Shown here: piece after piece, positions 52,045 through 64,000 of the stretch | How positions within the stretch are numbered: position 1 is the first letter of the stretch | Layout: every line of letters begins with the position of its first letter | Assembly: GCA_037178855.1 (NCBI GenBank) | Contig: JASJZC010000002.1 | Span: 6,894,501-6,958,500 of the forward strand | Reading direction: 5' to 3' | Source: Oscheius sp. JU75 | Taxonomy: Eukaryota > Nematoda > Chromadorea > Rhabditida > Rhabditidae | DNA length: 64,000 nt | Position numbers and translations under genes: made by a program | Notes under the pieces: model-generated | The model's input: only the letters and a program-made list of their open reading frames with translations | Told to the model about the DNA's origin: nothing | The model's database searches: none

Positions 52045-55000
52045 CTGTTTTGGAGTTATTCTACCCGATGCTCTTCCCTCGACTAGTCGTCAGTTCTTCT
52101 CGTATTCAACTCGTCTCTCGACTCCAGCGGATGCTACCGATCCGATTTGAAGTTTGGAGGAACAATTTCGGTTAGTTCCTTTGTTTTTCTCGTAGCAACT
52201 GGAGGCTTGTGTTTCTTCCAATCGTAACTTGCAAGGTAGAGACAGAGACAGAACAGAAACAGGCAGAGAGAGAAACAGTGATAGCGACAGAGACAGAGAC
52301 AGAGGCCAGTTAAGCTTACTCTTTTGTCTTCCTATCTCTCCTACCTCCTAATAAATTTCCAAATAAAAGTGTCCTGTTGGCCTTCTTATCTCGTCTCTCT
52401 GCACCAGCTTGAAAAGCCTTTCTCCAAACAACTCATTAGCCTACGACCCTGTTCCTCAAGGACTCTAAACTTTACACGCACTGTTTGTTTTTCTCTCTCG
52501 TCAAAAAAGGGAACTTGTCCAAGAACACGGGGCGAGATTGAGATGAGGATGTCAATATGATTCAAGCCGCATTAGCATTAGACACTGGCGGAGCGGGGGC
52601 TAAATGTGCCGAATTCGTGTTCAAATGCCGTCGGACGCTAACAGATGTCATCTTTTACGGACTGCGAGAGAGAAGGCAACGCAACAAAAGCACTGCCATT
52701 TGGGGCTAGCCTTTACGTTGACACGTCGAGGACAACAATCCCAGTTCTTGTTCTCTGACTCTCTGTATCTCTGTTTCTCTATCTCTCTGCCTCTCTCTGT
52801 CTCTGGGCTAATGAAGAGGGCAGAGGGCAGTGAACAACCCCGTGCGGTATCCTTTCAAACCTTATACGGGCGATTACGCAATTGCGTACTAACAGAGCGG
52901 CAATCGGCTTAGTATTTGAATCGTACTCGCTACCTCTACTTCCCTTATGTTACTCATTTAATTATAATGTACAGCACGGTTTTATTTTTAATGAACGCAT
53001 ACATTTAAACTCCTAATTACCACCAGAAAAGCTGCCAAAACAATTTTTGTACTAGGAACGATGAATCGCCCACGCCCGCATCTCAGTCTTTTTTCTGCTG
53101 CTGGCCACGTAATCGAATTTGTCGCTGAATTCCCGAGGACCGTCTGTAGGCCTTCTTTTGTTCTCTTCTACTACTTTCTGCCTACTGTTTTCAAGGAATA
53201 TGTTCAACAATAAGCTTCGTGTCAGCATAGCCGTTTTCGGGGGGCGGAGGGCTACTTTCTCCCTCTCCTCCTCTCCCTTGAGGCAAACCTGTTGTTGTTA
53301 TAAGCGCTATCCTGCCTTTCCCTCGGCTTTTTCTTTCTGCAAATGATGCGCGAGGTCCATTCGTCGGTCGGTCTTCATTTGGAACCGTTCCGGCCTTTTC
53401 GTGGGTGGACCATTAGAGTTTCATTGAGATCCTAGACCCGACAGCTGTGTCTCATAGTTTCGAAAACAGTTTACCCGTAAACCAAGACAGCTGTTTGGTG
53501 AACTATTTGATCCGGGCCCCAGGCTCTTCAGTTTGACCTTTTTCCCACCGGATCGCATCAGGTTCACACCGATTTGGGAACCTATAATAGCCCGTAAGGC
53601 TGTAGTTGTCTACTTCCTCTTTTTTAAAGCTTTCAAAGTAGAGACTGTCTCTCTGTCTCTCCGTGTCTCTTTGTTGTTGTGTCTCTGTATCTCTGTCTCT
53701 TTTCTTTGGTTTTGTACTACTGTTTCAGTCGATCAGCTGCTTGAACTCTTTATCAGTCTATTCCGGTCTGTGTCATGCTCAGTGCAAGTTTATCGCTTCT
53801 CTCCCTTCTGATTCATCCTTCTTCAATCAATCCACTCCAATTTCGGATCTGAATGACTACACTCCCACGGCCTCTATCCAATCAAACTTCAACGACCTTT
53901 TCCCGGTGTTTTTGCTCCGTCTCGCGTCTCGTTCTTCTTTATTTTGCTTATCAGACCGTCCAGTCTACCCTTGAACTTGCCCCCCGATCCGGCCGTGGGT
54001 CAGTCCATTTTCGGGAAGAGTCGTTTCGGGCGTTTCTTTGGGCCGCCTCCGGCCTGTCCTTAGCGTCCCAGTTTCACATTTTTCTCCAGTTTTCTGTTCA
54101 AAGGTTCCATGGGAGTGAGAGAGAGAGACTGAGGGAATGTGTTGTGTTTGTCCGATTCTTTAGTTAGCCGCTATCGGACGCGCAGCACAAACACACTAAC
54201 TGACCGGACACAGCTGGCGCGGGAGGAGGAAAAGGTGCTCGGCCAGATGGGTTAAGCCCTTCCTTCCGTCACTAATTTCCAAGCTAAATATAGAACTTTG
54301 GAACGCATAGTTCCTCAAATGACAAACTGTCTCTCTGTCTCTATAGAGAACTTTCTCAGTTTACTTTCATCCATTCTTTCCATCTCCAGTGTCTCTCCAG
54401 AGAGATAAGAAGAAGTTGGCAACAAAAGCTCTTTGTAAACATTTCACCCCCTTCAGGCTCCCTTTCGTCTCATCTTTTTGCGTGTTTGTCGCTCTCGAAG
54501 GCCCCCCTCTTCTTGGACTTCCCGCTTTCTTTTAACTTTTGCCGAAAGTTATCCCATGAGATAAGAAGCGGTCTAACGACTCCTGATAAAGACTTCTTGC
54601 CAAGCCTTTACAAGGAACTGATCTCTTTTTTTCTGATTAAAAGTCCCGTTTCCCACGAGAATGACTGTTCCGATTGTCAGCTGATTGGTCAGAATAACAG
54701 TTTCATCGAAAAGAATTGGGGTGTAGCCAAAAATTCTCAACTTTTGTCTTCTTGCAAAAAAATTTGACTCGCCAGTAAAACTTTTGCACGGCATATTAGA
54801 ATTCGTTTCATTATCGTTCACAACTTTGTGGATACTTGATTCCGTATAAATGAAATGTGCCTAAAAATTTAATATTTAGTTTCATACACGCTAGATTCAA
54901 TTAAAATCATATTGCATATTATTACTATTTTAATACTCATTAAACGTAGCTCGTATAAATGTTTAAGGACGTGTTAAAGGTACTTAGTAATATTGTATAA

Positions 55001-55429
55001 GCAAAATTACTAATGATAGCATGCTCCTTTTCATAAACAGTTGGTTCACTATAGTCTGTAACACATTTTCAATCACGTTAGATATACTTAATAGAAATCT
55101 CTTCCTTGATAGCATACACGTTAAGTTATATTGTCCCTTAACACCATACACGCTAGTAATATAAGATAGATCCAGTCTTTTCTGTAATTCAAAACTAATC
55201 AGCTACGCCCTTACGGGAGCACTATTATCAGCGACTTTTGCCTGCATAGACATTAGTGGCACACAGGCAGCAGAAAAAAAACGCCCCGCAGTGGTTGTAT
55301 GTGTTGATTCGCTACTATTATCTCGCCCCCGCTCCCTCACTCTCGGACTGTACTGTTTCTCTTTACATACTCTTGAAAGCGTTCGTGACTGACCAAAAAG
55401 TTTCAGGAATGCCTCCTCATTGTTGAGAA
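52045..55429. other. Gene-poor region upstream of MICAL
   Basis: No supported gene. CT/GA tracts near 52230-52305, 52755-52805, 53645-53700 and 54115-54130. The part from about 54830 to 55200 is AT-rich. The MICAL promoter presumably lies at the right end. Confidence 0.45.
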
Positions 55430-58400
55430 ATGGATCCAAGTGCCCTATTTGACGCCTTCGTGGCGGCTAACACTTTCCGTGGTATCCAGAATACTTTTCT
55501 TCAGCTATGCACAGTTCTGGACATTGATCCCTGTGATTCGGAGGGATTATATAAAAGGTTGGTCCATATTTTTTTTTCAGCTGGGAGCTTCCAGAAGCAT
55601 TCAAAGCCCCACCCCAACCGTAAAACTGTCTACTGTTCGTAGAAATCGGGTGTTTATTGCAGAACAATCTTATCAGAAAGTCGTTAATTTGCTACAATTT
55701 GGACTCACACTTTGTCCGAGTATTAAACTTCGCAGGGTTTTGAAGTTCCTGCCAATTATTGAAGGCTGTGTGTGTGTTGGAAGGAAAATTACAGTATTCG
55801 CACAGACGCGTTTGGATTGAACGCTATCTTGAAATTTCCATCGTCCTATTTTCCGCTTCTCCATTAAGTTTCCATTTTAATATTTCTTAAATTTTTACAT
55901 AATTAACACGCTATGCAAAAAAGCGCGCTGGTGATTCTGTTCAAAATCTTTTACTGATCATTTTTTATGGATTCAAAAAGTCTATTTTGCCTTTAGCCTA
56001 GGATCCTCGAGGAGGGTAAACTCCAAGCATTTAAATTTTGCAAAAAAATATTGGCAACACATTCAAAGCAAAAAAGCTAATATTTTTTTAACGAAGAGAT
56101 AAAATTAGCGCACTTTTGTCATTCTTACAACCACTTTTTTCAGTATTCGAGCAAGTTTACACGATTGGAAGGCTGAAAAACTATGGAAATTGCTCGACAA
56201 GCGTGTGGAACAGGTCGAATACAAAAAACAGAAAGCGGCTGATCGACTAAACACACTGATAATCGGAGCTGGTGCGTTATTATTATGTTTCAAAATACAA
56301 TACTTTTTTTAGGACCCTGCGGTCTCCGTTCTGCTATCGAATGTGCCCTCCTGGGCAATAGGGTTGTGGTTATTGAGCAGAGGGACCGGTTCAGCCGGAA
56401 CAATGTACTCCATCTATGGGAATTCGTCATTCACGACCTCAAAGCTCTCGGAGCGAAAATTTTCTACCCGAAGTTTTGTACGGGAAGCATTGAACATATC
56501 AGTTAGTAGTACATTTTCATTTTAAACAAACCATCATTTCAGGTATCCGCCAGCTGCAATGCATCCTGCTCAAAGTTGCCCTGGTTCTTGGAGTACAGGT
56601 TCATGAAGGAGTCTCCTTCACAGAATTGATATTCCCGAAGGATCAGCCAGACGGGACAGGTAAGTAGCCTAGCGAACAGACTATTTTTCTTATGTAGCAG
56701 TAATCAAAGTTGTAAAATTAAGTTAGCTTAATGGAAATTTACAGTGTCCGGATTCCGTGCAGCCGTCGCCCCAGAAGGACATCTCCTCTCTGAGTTCGAA
56801 TTCGATGTTCTGATAGGAGCTGACGGGAAGAGAAACACAGTTCCAGGTACCTCTCACACTTTTTCTTTTTAATACTTCTTCAAGGCTTCCAACGAGACGA
56901 GATGCGTGGTAGATTGGCTATCGCGATCACTGCGAATTTTGTGAACAACAAGACTTCGGCTGAGGAACGCGTTCCTGAAATCAGGTAATAGTTCAATTAT
57001 GTTTTTATGATTTTATCATTTTTCAGCGGAGTAGCCTACATTTTCAATCAGTCTTTCTTCAAGGAAATGTACGCGACAACCGGGGTCGATCTCGAGAATA
57101 TCGTTTACTACAAGGATGAGACTCATTATTTTGTGATGTGCGCCAAGAAACAGAGCCTTCTTGAGATGGGTGTCATCAAGAAAGATAACGACGACGTTTC
57201 CAAACTCCTGGCAGCCGACAATGTTGATCGAGACGCTCTTTGTAACTATGCAAGGGCAGCTGCTGATTTTGCAACGCATGGAAAATTGCCAGCCCTTGAT
57301 TTTGCAAAAAACCATCGGTCGCAAGAAGATTTGGCCATGTTTGACTTCACAAGTCTCTACTCGGCAAAATGTGCTGTGAGACTCGTTGAGAGAAAAGACA
57401 AGCGACTGCTGATGGGAATTGTCGGCGACTCTCTGCATGAACCCTTCTGGCCTACCGGATCCGGCTGTGCTCGAGGCTTTCTGGGTGTTTTTGATACTGC
57501 CTGGCTCATTCGAGAGTACGGTCTGAACCAGAAAGGTCCATTGGAGATGATAGCTGACAGGGAAAGTGTCTACAAATTGTTGGCTCAAGTTACTAAGGAT
57601 AACATGCACAAGGCCATCTCAAAGTATACAATCGACCCTAAGACTCGCTACGTCTCACCCGAGTTTCATCTTTTCTCAGAAGATGTGGTTGAACTGGTCA
57701 ATACGGACAATCCTCGTAGTTGTAAGTTTTCTTCTGTTCGTTAAATTAGTTTTACTTTCAGTGCCAGTGAGCCAGCCAATTCCTCTTAACAACAAGGCCA
57801 GTGTCCATGGTCACACTCCCCAACTCCTATCCTACGCCATTTGGAGATTTTGTCATCAAGCTTTGATCTCGTTTAAGCTTAAACTTTACGACCTAGATGT
57901 CTGGTATGTACTTTCTATACTTTCATGACAGAGAATGTTTAGCTGGAGAGACGGCAAGACACTGGCAGCTCTCCTGTCCAAGTTTATGCCCGAAAAGTTC
58001 GACTACATAAGTCTGTTGTCAATCGAGGACATTTCCACCCGTCTACAAACCATTTTTCTGGCGGTCGAAGACGTTCTCCAGGTTGCGAGTCCCTGTGATG
58101 GAACCCAATGGGAGAAACTGTCCAAGGCCAGAAAGCAAGATTACATTGGAAGGATTGTTGGCGAACTGAGATCTGATCAGGAACGGTTGATGCGGTACCT
58201 GGTCACCCCGAAAGTGGTCAGCAAACCAAGAAGTCGTACTATACAGGTAGGATTTATATCAAAGTTGATTTTATGTTTCATTTAAAGTTTTAGCAGCACC
58301 CACTTTGAACTTCTATTGCAAGACGTAAGACTATGTTTCAGGAATGGGCAGAGAAATGAAGTAGCAAAATAAGTTACTTGAGTCTGCCCATTTCTGACGG

Positions 58401-61400
58401 ATTAATGTCAAAGTCGTTTTGCGTGATTGTGCAGTTGCACTTACCATTTTATAGAATCTAACTTAGTTTTCGAAAGTGATATGATTAATATATATAGCAA
58501 ATTATATCATTTTCAGATGCGAGAGCCCCGAAGACGAACCCAGACTGTAGAGAAGCTCGCCCAAGATCTGCTCGGCTGCTCTTCCTTCCAGGCCGACTGT
58601 CCTCCTCCGGCTAAAATTGTTCGAGAAAATGTCCCTGACCGTCACGCAAAAAGACTGGAACGTCTGTCACAAGAAGATGAGAATAAGAACCAATACAAGC
58701 CCGGGAACAGAGAAGAAGGAGCGTATACGAAGAGACCTCAAGTGGACAAGCTTAACCCGGAGCTACTGTTCAAGGTCGAGAAGATTGTGACTGGAGATTT
58801 GATCAAGGAAAAGGAGAAACTTCTGTATGACGAGAAGGCAGGGAAGAAGACGTTAAAGATGAGCAGACAGGAGTTGGAGGCAATGCAAAAGAAATTGATC
58901 GACACTGGGATGCAAATCAACAGACCAGAAAATGTTACAAGCCAAGAAGAGAAAATCATGAAGATTGTGGTCAACGACGCCCGAAAAGAAGCCGAAAGTG
59001 GATTTTCTCGTACCATCGAAACCGAGAGGTTTAAGCACTACGATGAGGCTATCAAAAAATCGGAGGAGGTCCTGAAAATGAAGGACATCGCCGGGATTGA
59101 TCCGTTCAACAGGTGGAAGGAAGCTCCAAAAAAGAATCTGGAGAATCAGGAAAATAACGGTATGATAAGAGTGAGTGACGTTGTTGGATCTTAAAATGGT
59201 TAAATGTTTAGCCTATGGTCCCTGCTCAGCCGAAAAGAAACTCTGTGCCGGTGATGGAGCCCTGCTATGACAGCGTTAATGCAAGAAAACAGACTAATTG
59301 TCAGCTTTGTAATAAGGTAAGATAGCTAATTTCTACCTTTACAATGTCTGTTACACATACGTCAACTCTAATCTGGGATAACACTTGAGGGCTGTGTGGG
59401 CTTGTTTCAAGTGTTATTCCATATAAAAGTTGACAAAACGAGTTAGAAAAAGTCGAACAATACAAAATGCAAAAAATACTCTGGAAGTGACTGGTATGCT
59501 TAAAAAATAATTTGGTATTTTCAAATTAGTATAAAGCATGTATAAACTATGTTTCAGCAAAAAAAAAAAATGAAATTTTAGGTCGTCTATCTGGCTGAAA
59601 GAATGCAAGTCGAGAGCATCTTCATCCACAAAAATTGCTTCCGCTGTGCCTACTGCAATCAGCCCTTGAGACTCGGGGAATATGGCAAAGACAAAGACCT
59701 GGAGTTCCACTATCCCAACAAGTATAAAAGTATTTTTCATTTTTCAAATGCAATTTTCAGATTTTTCTGCAACATCCACCTCCGAATTCCGCTGAAAGAG
59801 AAAATTATGCGGATTGAGAAAGCATCTCGCTTGGCACGAGGAAATAGTAGAGAAAAAGAGACAGCAGCTGTGCCACCTCTACCTGCTAGACCTCCTCCTC
59901 AGGAGTAAGCATATTTTTAAGCAATCTTAATTAACTATTTTAAGTAATTTCACGGAGAAGACAGCAACGTTGAGCTTTTTCTCGCCAGAACAACTGAGGA
60001 ACAATACAACTGGCAGAATGCAAGCTGCTGTACGCAGTGTGGTCTCTCCAGTTGCAGAGTTCAATTCTCTGGAATCTCATACGCCAGAGAGGGCTGAGTT
60101 TGGTGTGCAGAAAACCAAGGTAACATCCTTAAAAAATTTTACAATCCACAAATTTCAGTTGATGCTTGGCGACGAGAAGAAAGAAATTGTCAGAATGCCT
60201 TCTGGCTCGGAGACAGACGAGGATGAGGAAGAGAGAGGAATCTCTCCGGGAGGTTCCCCTGTTAAGACAGAGGATGAGGATGACAGTCTATCGGACAGTG
60301 AAGCACTCGAAGAAGATGAGCTGGCTGTCTTGGAGACTACAATCCTACAGCTTGCCGATGAGCATCCATGCCAACTGATCACTGAAGAGCAGGTACCATA
60401 TTATTTTCTTTTGATTGAGCATTTTAATTGTTTTGTTTATGTTTAAACCTTTAAACGGTTTGCAACATAATTTAATGACATTTTCTCAGGTCCTCTCAGT
60501 GATTGACAAGCTGAACGAGAAGCGAGCCCTAAATAGTACTGTTCCACAAACACCCAAAACACCAGAGAAAACAGTACGTCTGATAAATTTTTTAATAAAT
60601 CTCATTTTTAGCTTGACGAGTTCTACACTCCAGAAGTCGTCTTCCGTACACCCTCTACTCGCACAGAGCTTGGCAGAGATCGCGCACGTACTATTGCGGC
60701 AATGCCGACTGAAGAAGACTTTTCTGAGTTCAAAACACCGTCTCTCGAGGATATCAAGAAACAGAAGATGGAAGAACTGGCCCAACTTAGGAATGCCTCA
60801 AGAGTCAGAGCGGCTTCGAAGACTGACGCTGAGCTGGGATTGGAACAGAAGAGAAACAGTCTGCAGATTCATGAGCCCACAACTCCGGTAACTTCTCGGT
60901 CTTTTACAGTCTCACCGCCCACGGATCGGAACAAGGTTTGCATTTTGCGAATAATTCGAAAATGAGAGCCAATTCCAGTCGCGTTCCTCCTCCCTGCTGA
61001 GCAATATGCCATCGCTGCAGAGAGAGACCACAGTTCAGGAACCACTTGAAGTTTACGTAGTAGGTTTTATATATTTGGTGATTTACATTATTTTCTTCAG
61101 AAAGAACCCCAGCAGCCACAAGGAATGCTCGCCAAGTTGTTTAGTCCCGATGCTATTCGGAAAAAGTCTCCATCGCCGGCCGCTGTCCAAGCTGAACGCG
61201 TCCACTGCGAGAGCAGAAAAGAAACGAACATCTTGGGCAATGCGTTCCGTCGTCTGAGGATAAAAAAGGGAGACAGTCCACCCAGAGATCCCGTGGTTAT
61301 CAAGACCACTGAGCCGAAAGTTGCAGCAGTACCTCCAAGCCCTCGTGTACAGTCCGACCTGGACAGTCCTTCGACCTCTCAAATCCAAATCAACGAAAAA

Positions 61401-62058
61401 AATTTGAAGATATTCACAAGGAAAGCGGAGAAAATTATCAGGTAACAAGATATCTCTCTACTTGGGACTTGGGAACTTAAGAACTTAGGCTATGGGAGAA
61501 GGGCGAAACCGCCAGTTGTCAATGCCAAGTCAAGACTAAGAGGTTTTGTAATGAAAGGTATATTCAGGCAACGAGATGAAAACTTCCCGCGCTCGGTTCA
61601 AGAGCTCCAACTACAGATCCAGCATAATGAGAACCGTCTCGCCGAGATCTGTAAGAATGGAGAGCAACACGAGAAGAAACTGACCATGGACCCTCTTAAT
61701 CGTTGGGAGCTGGAGTGCTGGTTGGCTCTGGTACGAGAAAAAGGGGCTCTTCAAGACGCCTTGGAAGCAAGCAGGCGGAGGCTGAGAAAGCTGGAACTAC
61801 GAGCTAGATATAAGGAACTTAACGCAATGCATAAACAGAACCAGGATGAAATGTCTGACGTGAGTGATAATTCATACAGTGGTTAAATTTAAATTTTAGT
61901 CGAAACTTCTCTCTGAAATGGCAAAAGTGTCCGAAGAAAGAGAACGGCTGGAGCAGGAGGAAGACATCAAGTTTAAGAAGTTTTTCAATGTGAATGATCT
62001 CCTCAAACAGAAAGGACATGACTACAGAAATTTCAGCCCCGTGTTTAGCGAGATGTAG
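55430..62058 (+). CDS. MICAL: MICAL flavin monooxygenase
   Basis: Multidomain enzyme that oxidises actin methionines and disassembles F-actin, known from axon guidance and muscle. Start [20 protein letters not shown]. Monooxygenase domain to ~57740: FAD motif [15 protein letters not shown] (56260-56345), [73 protein letters not shown]. Calponin-homology domain ~57835-58150 ([17 protein letters not shown]). LIM domain ~59270-59800 ([35 protein letters not shown]). Disordered Ser/Glu-rich part ~59820-61440. C-terminal bMERB Rab-binding coiled coil (~61560-62050, [20 protein letters not shown]), stop TAG at 62056-62058. The order matches MICAL1/3 and all visible cofactor motifs are kept. Several introns carry foldback sequences. 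Confidence 0.93.
58341..58397. repeat. Foldback sequence in a MICAL intron
   Basis: GGAATGGGCAGAGAAATGAA on the left, ACTTGAGTCTGCCCATTTCT on the right, with an AGTA/TACT inner pair. Only copy seen here. Confidence 0.45.
59361..59434. mobile_element. Short foldback element, family C, copy 2
   Basis: GTCAACTCTAATCTGGGATA then ACACTTGA on the left; TCAAGTGTTATTCCATATAA then AAGTTGAC on the right. It matches the element at 27843-27909 and lies in a MICAL intron just before the LIM-domain exon. Confidence 0.6.
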
Positions 62059-62162
62059 CCTTGCCTCTTTTCTTTCAGTTTGCTTATCCTTTGTACATTT
62101 GTTTTTGGGTGTATTCAAATGACTAGTCTGCTGTACAGCTCAAACCATGCCTTGCTCTAAAT

Positions 62163-62168
62163 AATAAA
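62163..62168 (+). other. Poly(A) signal AATAAA of MICAL
   Basis: AATAAA 105 nt after the MICAL stop codon. Confidence 0.55.
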
Positions 62169-63671
62169 GTTTCGTGAACCATTAGTGCCATTCTGTTAAC
62201 TTTAAAGTGAAGCGACAAAATCCCGTTGTGTCCCACCCGTTTCACCTCGTAGCCCGTCTTGAATCAGGCCGCCTCGGTGCTCGTGTTGAGTTAATAAGTT
62301 AAAGTGCCATTTGCTATACTTATCTTAGTTCATAATTATAGTAACAAGCAGCTAATTCGTGAGGTTTAACGAGCAGTGCTGCAGAAATAATCTGCTGTAA
62401 GTTAAGAATTTTAAGAGTACAAGTCTCTGGTCTCTCTGCCAATTGTTCATACCTGACTAGTCATCCTCAGAAATAATTCCAACTTGTTGTTGTCTCTCTC
62501 TCTACCACCTCAGAATCAACTAGACGACATCTAATTAGGTTTCCTCTCGTAATGAATAATTTGCTCACCTCACAACGTGTGAACCGTGGCTGGTGTCATG
62601 GAGGTGCATTTTAAAAATGCACAAGCATCACAACGCAGATAACCCACCACTTTCTCTCAATATCCTTAGACAGAGTGCCTGAGCCACTCAGCCATTTTTC
62701 ATGAGTATCAATTACGGCAGCTTATGCCATTAGAACACAGCTCTCTTCGAGACCACTTGACTGGTGATTTGCCATCGGGCACTTCAAGCATTTTCTGGCT
62801 GACTTCTCCTTTTCCATTAGGACTCTTCTATTGTTCTCGTAGTCTTAAGACCTTGTACTGCAGCTTGTTATTCTCTGTCTCTTTCTGTCTATTTTTGGTT
62901 CGTTTTATTACCGACCGGATGAAGCTCCCCTCCTTGCAGAGACGAACACAAATTCAGATGCCTAGTTGTTCTCACATAATTAGAGTCGGTCACGAAAAGT
63001 GAGGTCTTCGGACCCTCGTTTCATTGTTTTAGCACATGATGTCCAAAATCACTAGACCATGGTCTGATTTACTACTAAATGAATCTCTTTCACAGTCGTA
63101 TTATTCTTTTTCTCGGTCTTTGATTATTCGCTCATTTTTCAGAGAACTTCTGGAATAGACCACTTGGAAATAGGATACCTCAAAAGAAGTCGGCCACCGG
63201 GAGTCATTCCCACGAAATATTTTTCACTTTCTATTCATTTCTGCATTAGCTTTAGTGAGCTTAAAGTCGATCAACTTTTACCGATTGCAATTCAAGTGAT
63301 ATTGTGTACATTTTCAAGGTGTACCATATTTAGTTTTAGCTTCATCTTGAATTTAACCCTAGGCACATATATTATTTGGAGATATCCCTAGGCTACAGTG
63401 TCAGTTTCTTGGTGGTTGACTTGGAAGTGATCCGTACAAGCTACAAATTTTACTCGTTATATGATACATGCCATTATTGTGCCACAAACTGATCCTAACT
63501 ACATCATATACGACTAGTATCTATTTTAACTAACGTACGTTAAATTAATTGTCTTTAAGCAACGTACGTTGGATCGTTCCTCGTTCATATAAAATGGAAA
63601 CTTAGAACAGCTAATTCTCGACGTAAACAAGTGCTCCTGATTACTCAGATCACCTGCCCAAAAAAATTTCG
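62169..63671. other. Intergenic, no gene seen
   Basis: AT-rich with short ORFs of no character. A short palindrome GTGCATTTTAAAAATGCAC is at about 62607-62625. Confidence 0.45.
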
Positions 63672-63863
63672 TTGCGAGAAAAATTAAACACTGCAGCTGT
63701 TCTGATCAAATTTCTCTTCCTTCTGCCCTTTCTCACAACTTTAATCCATCTCCTTTACCATATTACCCATTCAGAGATCTCGCACAGCCTCGGGATGTCC
63801 TCGGATCTCTGTTCGTCTCCGATGACTGGATATTATCATCGCGAGGTCACTCGAAGTCTGAGG
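63672..63863 (+). CDS. Possible first coding exon, runs off the window
   Basis: MREKLNTAAVLIKFLFLLPF then LTTLIHLLY looks like a signal peptide or membrane anchor, followed by SHSLGMSSDLCSSPMTGYYH and REVTRSLR. A strong donor (GAG|GTAAGTAAG) follows. SLGMSS...I/P-D motifs open discoidin (F5/8C) domains in DDR receptors, but the resemblance is slight. The remainder would lie beyond 64000. Confidence 0.3.
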
Positions 63864-64000
63864 TAAGTAAGATTAAGTAGTCGACCAATCGAGCTGGTTC
63901 TTGATTTGGCTTGGAAATAACCAAATAGCGGGAGAGCACGGCAATTAGAACATGTGAGACTCTAAGAAACAGGGAGTATGGGAGGCCAAAGTATATGTAG

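Noticed and set aside
57016-57609. Minus-strand 197-codon ORF
   Set aside because: Antisense shadow of the MICAL monooxygenase exon.

Overview
This window is nuclear DNA from an animal. It carries an innexin, a Mi-2/CHD4 remodeller, a MICAL, a receptor-type tyrosine phosphatase with Ig and fibronectin domains, CLCC1, PPP4R4, ELP5, ENY2 and an NC2-alpha (DRAP1) homologue. Genes are broken by many short GT-AG introns, mostly about 34-60 nt, with T-rich acceptors, and two introns appear to be only 23 and 25 nt. The innexin and the intron sizes point to a compact-genome invertebrate, probably a protostome. The phylum cannot be assigned from the sequence alone. CT/GA-type short repeats (TCTCTG, TCTGTC and their complements) are scattered through introns and spacers.

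Layout. 1-4.4 kb: two minus-strand exons that look globin-like (weak). 4.6-9.2 kb: PPP4R4 (minus). 11.2-17.6 kb: receptor tyrosine phosphatase (minus), with extra degenerate copies of its own last exon lying in its introns. 17.6-21.2 kb: gene-poor. 21.4-23.8 kb: three small unrecognised genes, two of them assembled from exons too short to stand out as long ORFs. 24-28.6 kb: a mobile-element-rich patch around CLCC1 (plus) and a decayed 3' fragment of O-GlcNAc transferase (minus). 28.9-34.6 kb, plus strand: a stand-alone paralogue of the C-terminal part of Mi-2, then ENY2 and NC2-alpha. 35.1-43.4 kb, minus strand: ELP5 and full-length Mi-2. 43.4-46.6 kb: no recognisable gene, but a diverged tandem repeat. 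46.7-49.5 kb: innexin (plus), whose introns hold a 330-bp hexanucleotide satellite and, separately, an intronless minus-strand gene. 49.6-50.8 kb: a DUF1647-type secretory-pathway protein (minus). 50.8-55.4 kb: gene-poor except one small minus-strand gene fragment. 55.4-62.1 kb: MICAL (plus). 62.1-64 kb: nothing clear except a possible first exon at the right edge.

Functionally the centre of the window is rich in nuclear factors: Mi-2, the Mi-2-like C-terminal protein, ENY2 (SAGA/TREX-2) and NC2-alpha. ELP5 belongs to the tRNA-modifying Elongator complex. The most notable items are the helicase-less Mi-2 paralogue 5 kb from its parent, the ultrashort introns, a foldback element whose terminus supplies a CLCC1 splice donor, the innexin GC-AG satellite intron, and the phosphatase with altered WPD loops in both catalytic domains.

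All exon boundaries were worked out by eye from reading frame, GT-AG sites and remembered family motifs. No alignment or transcript data were available.
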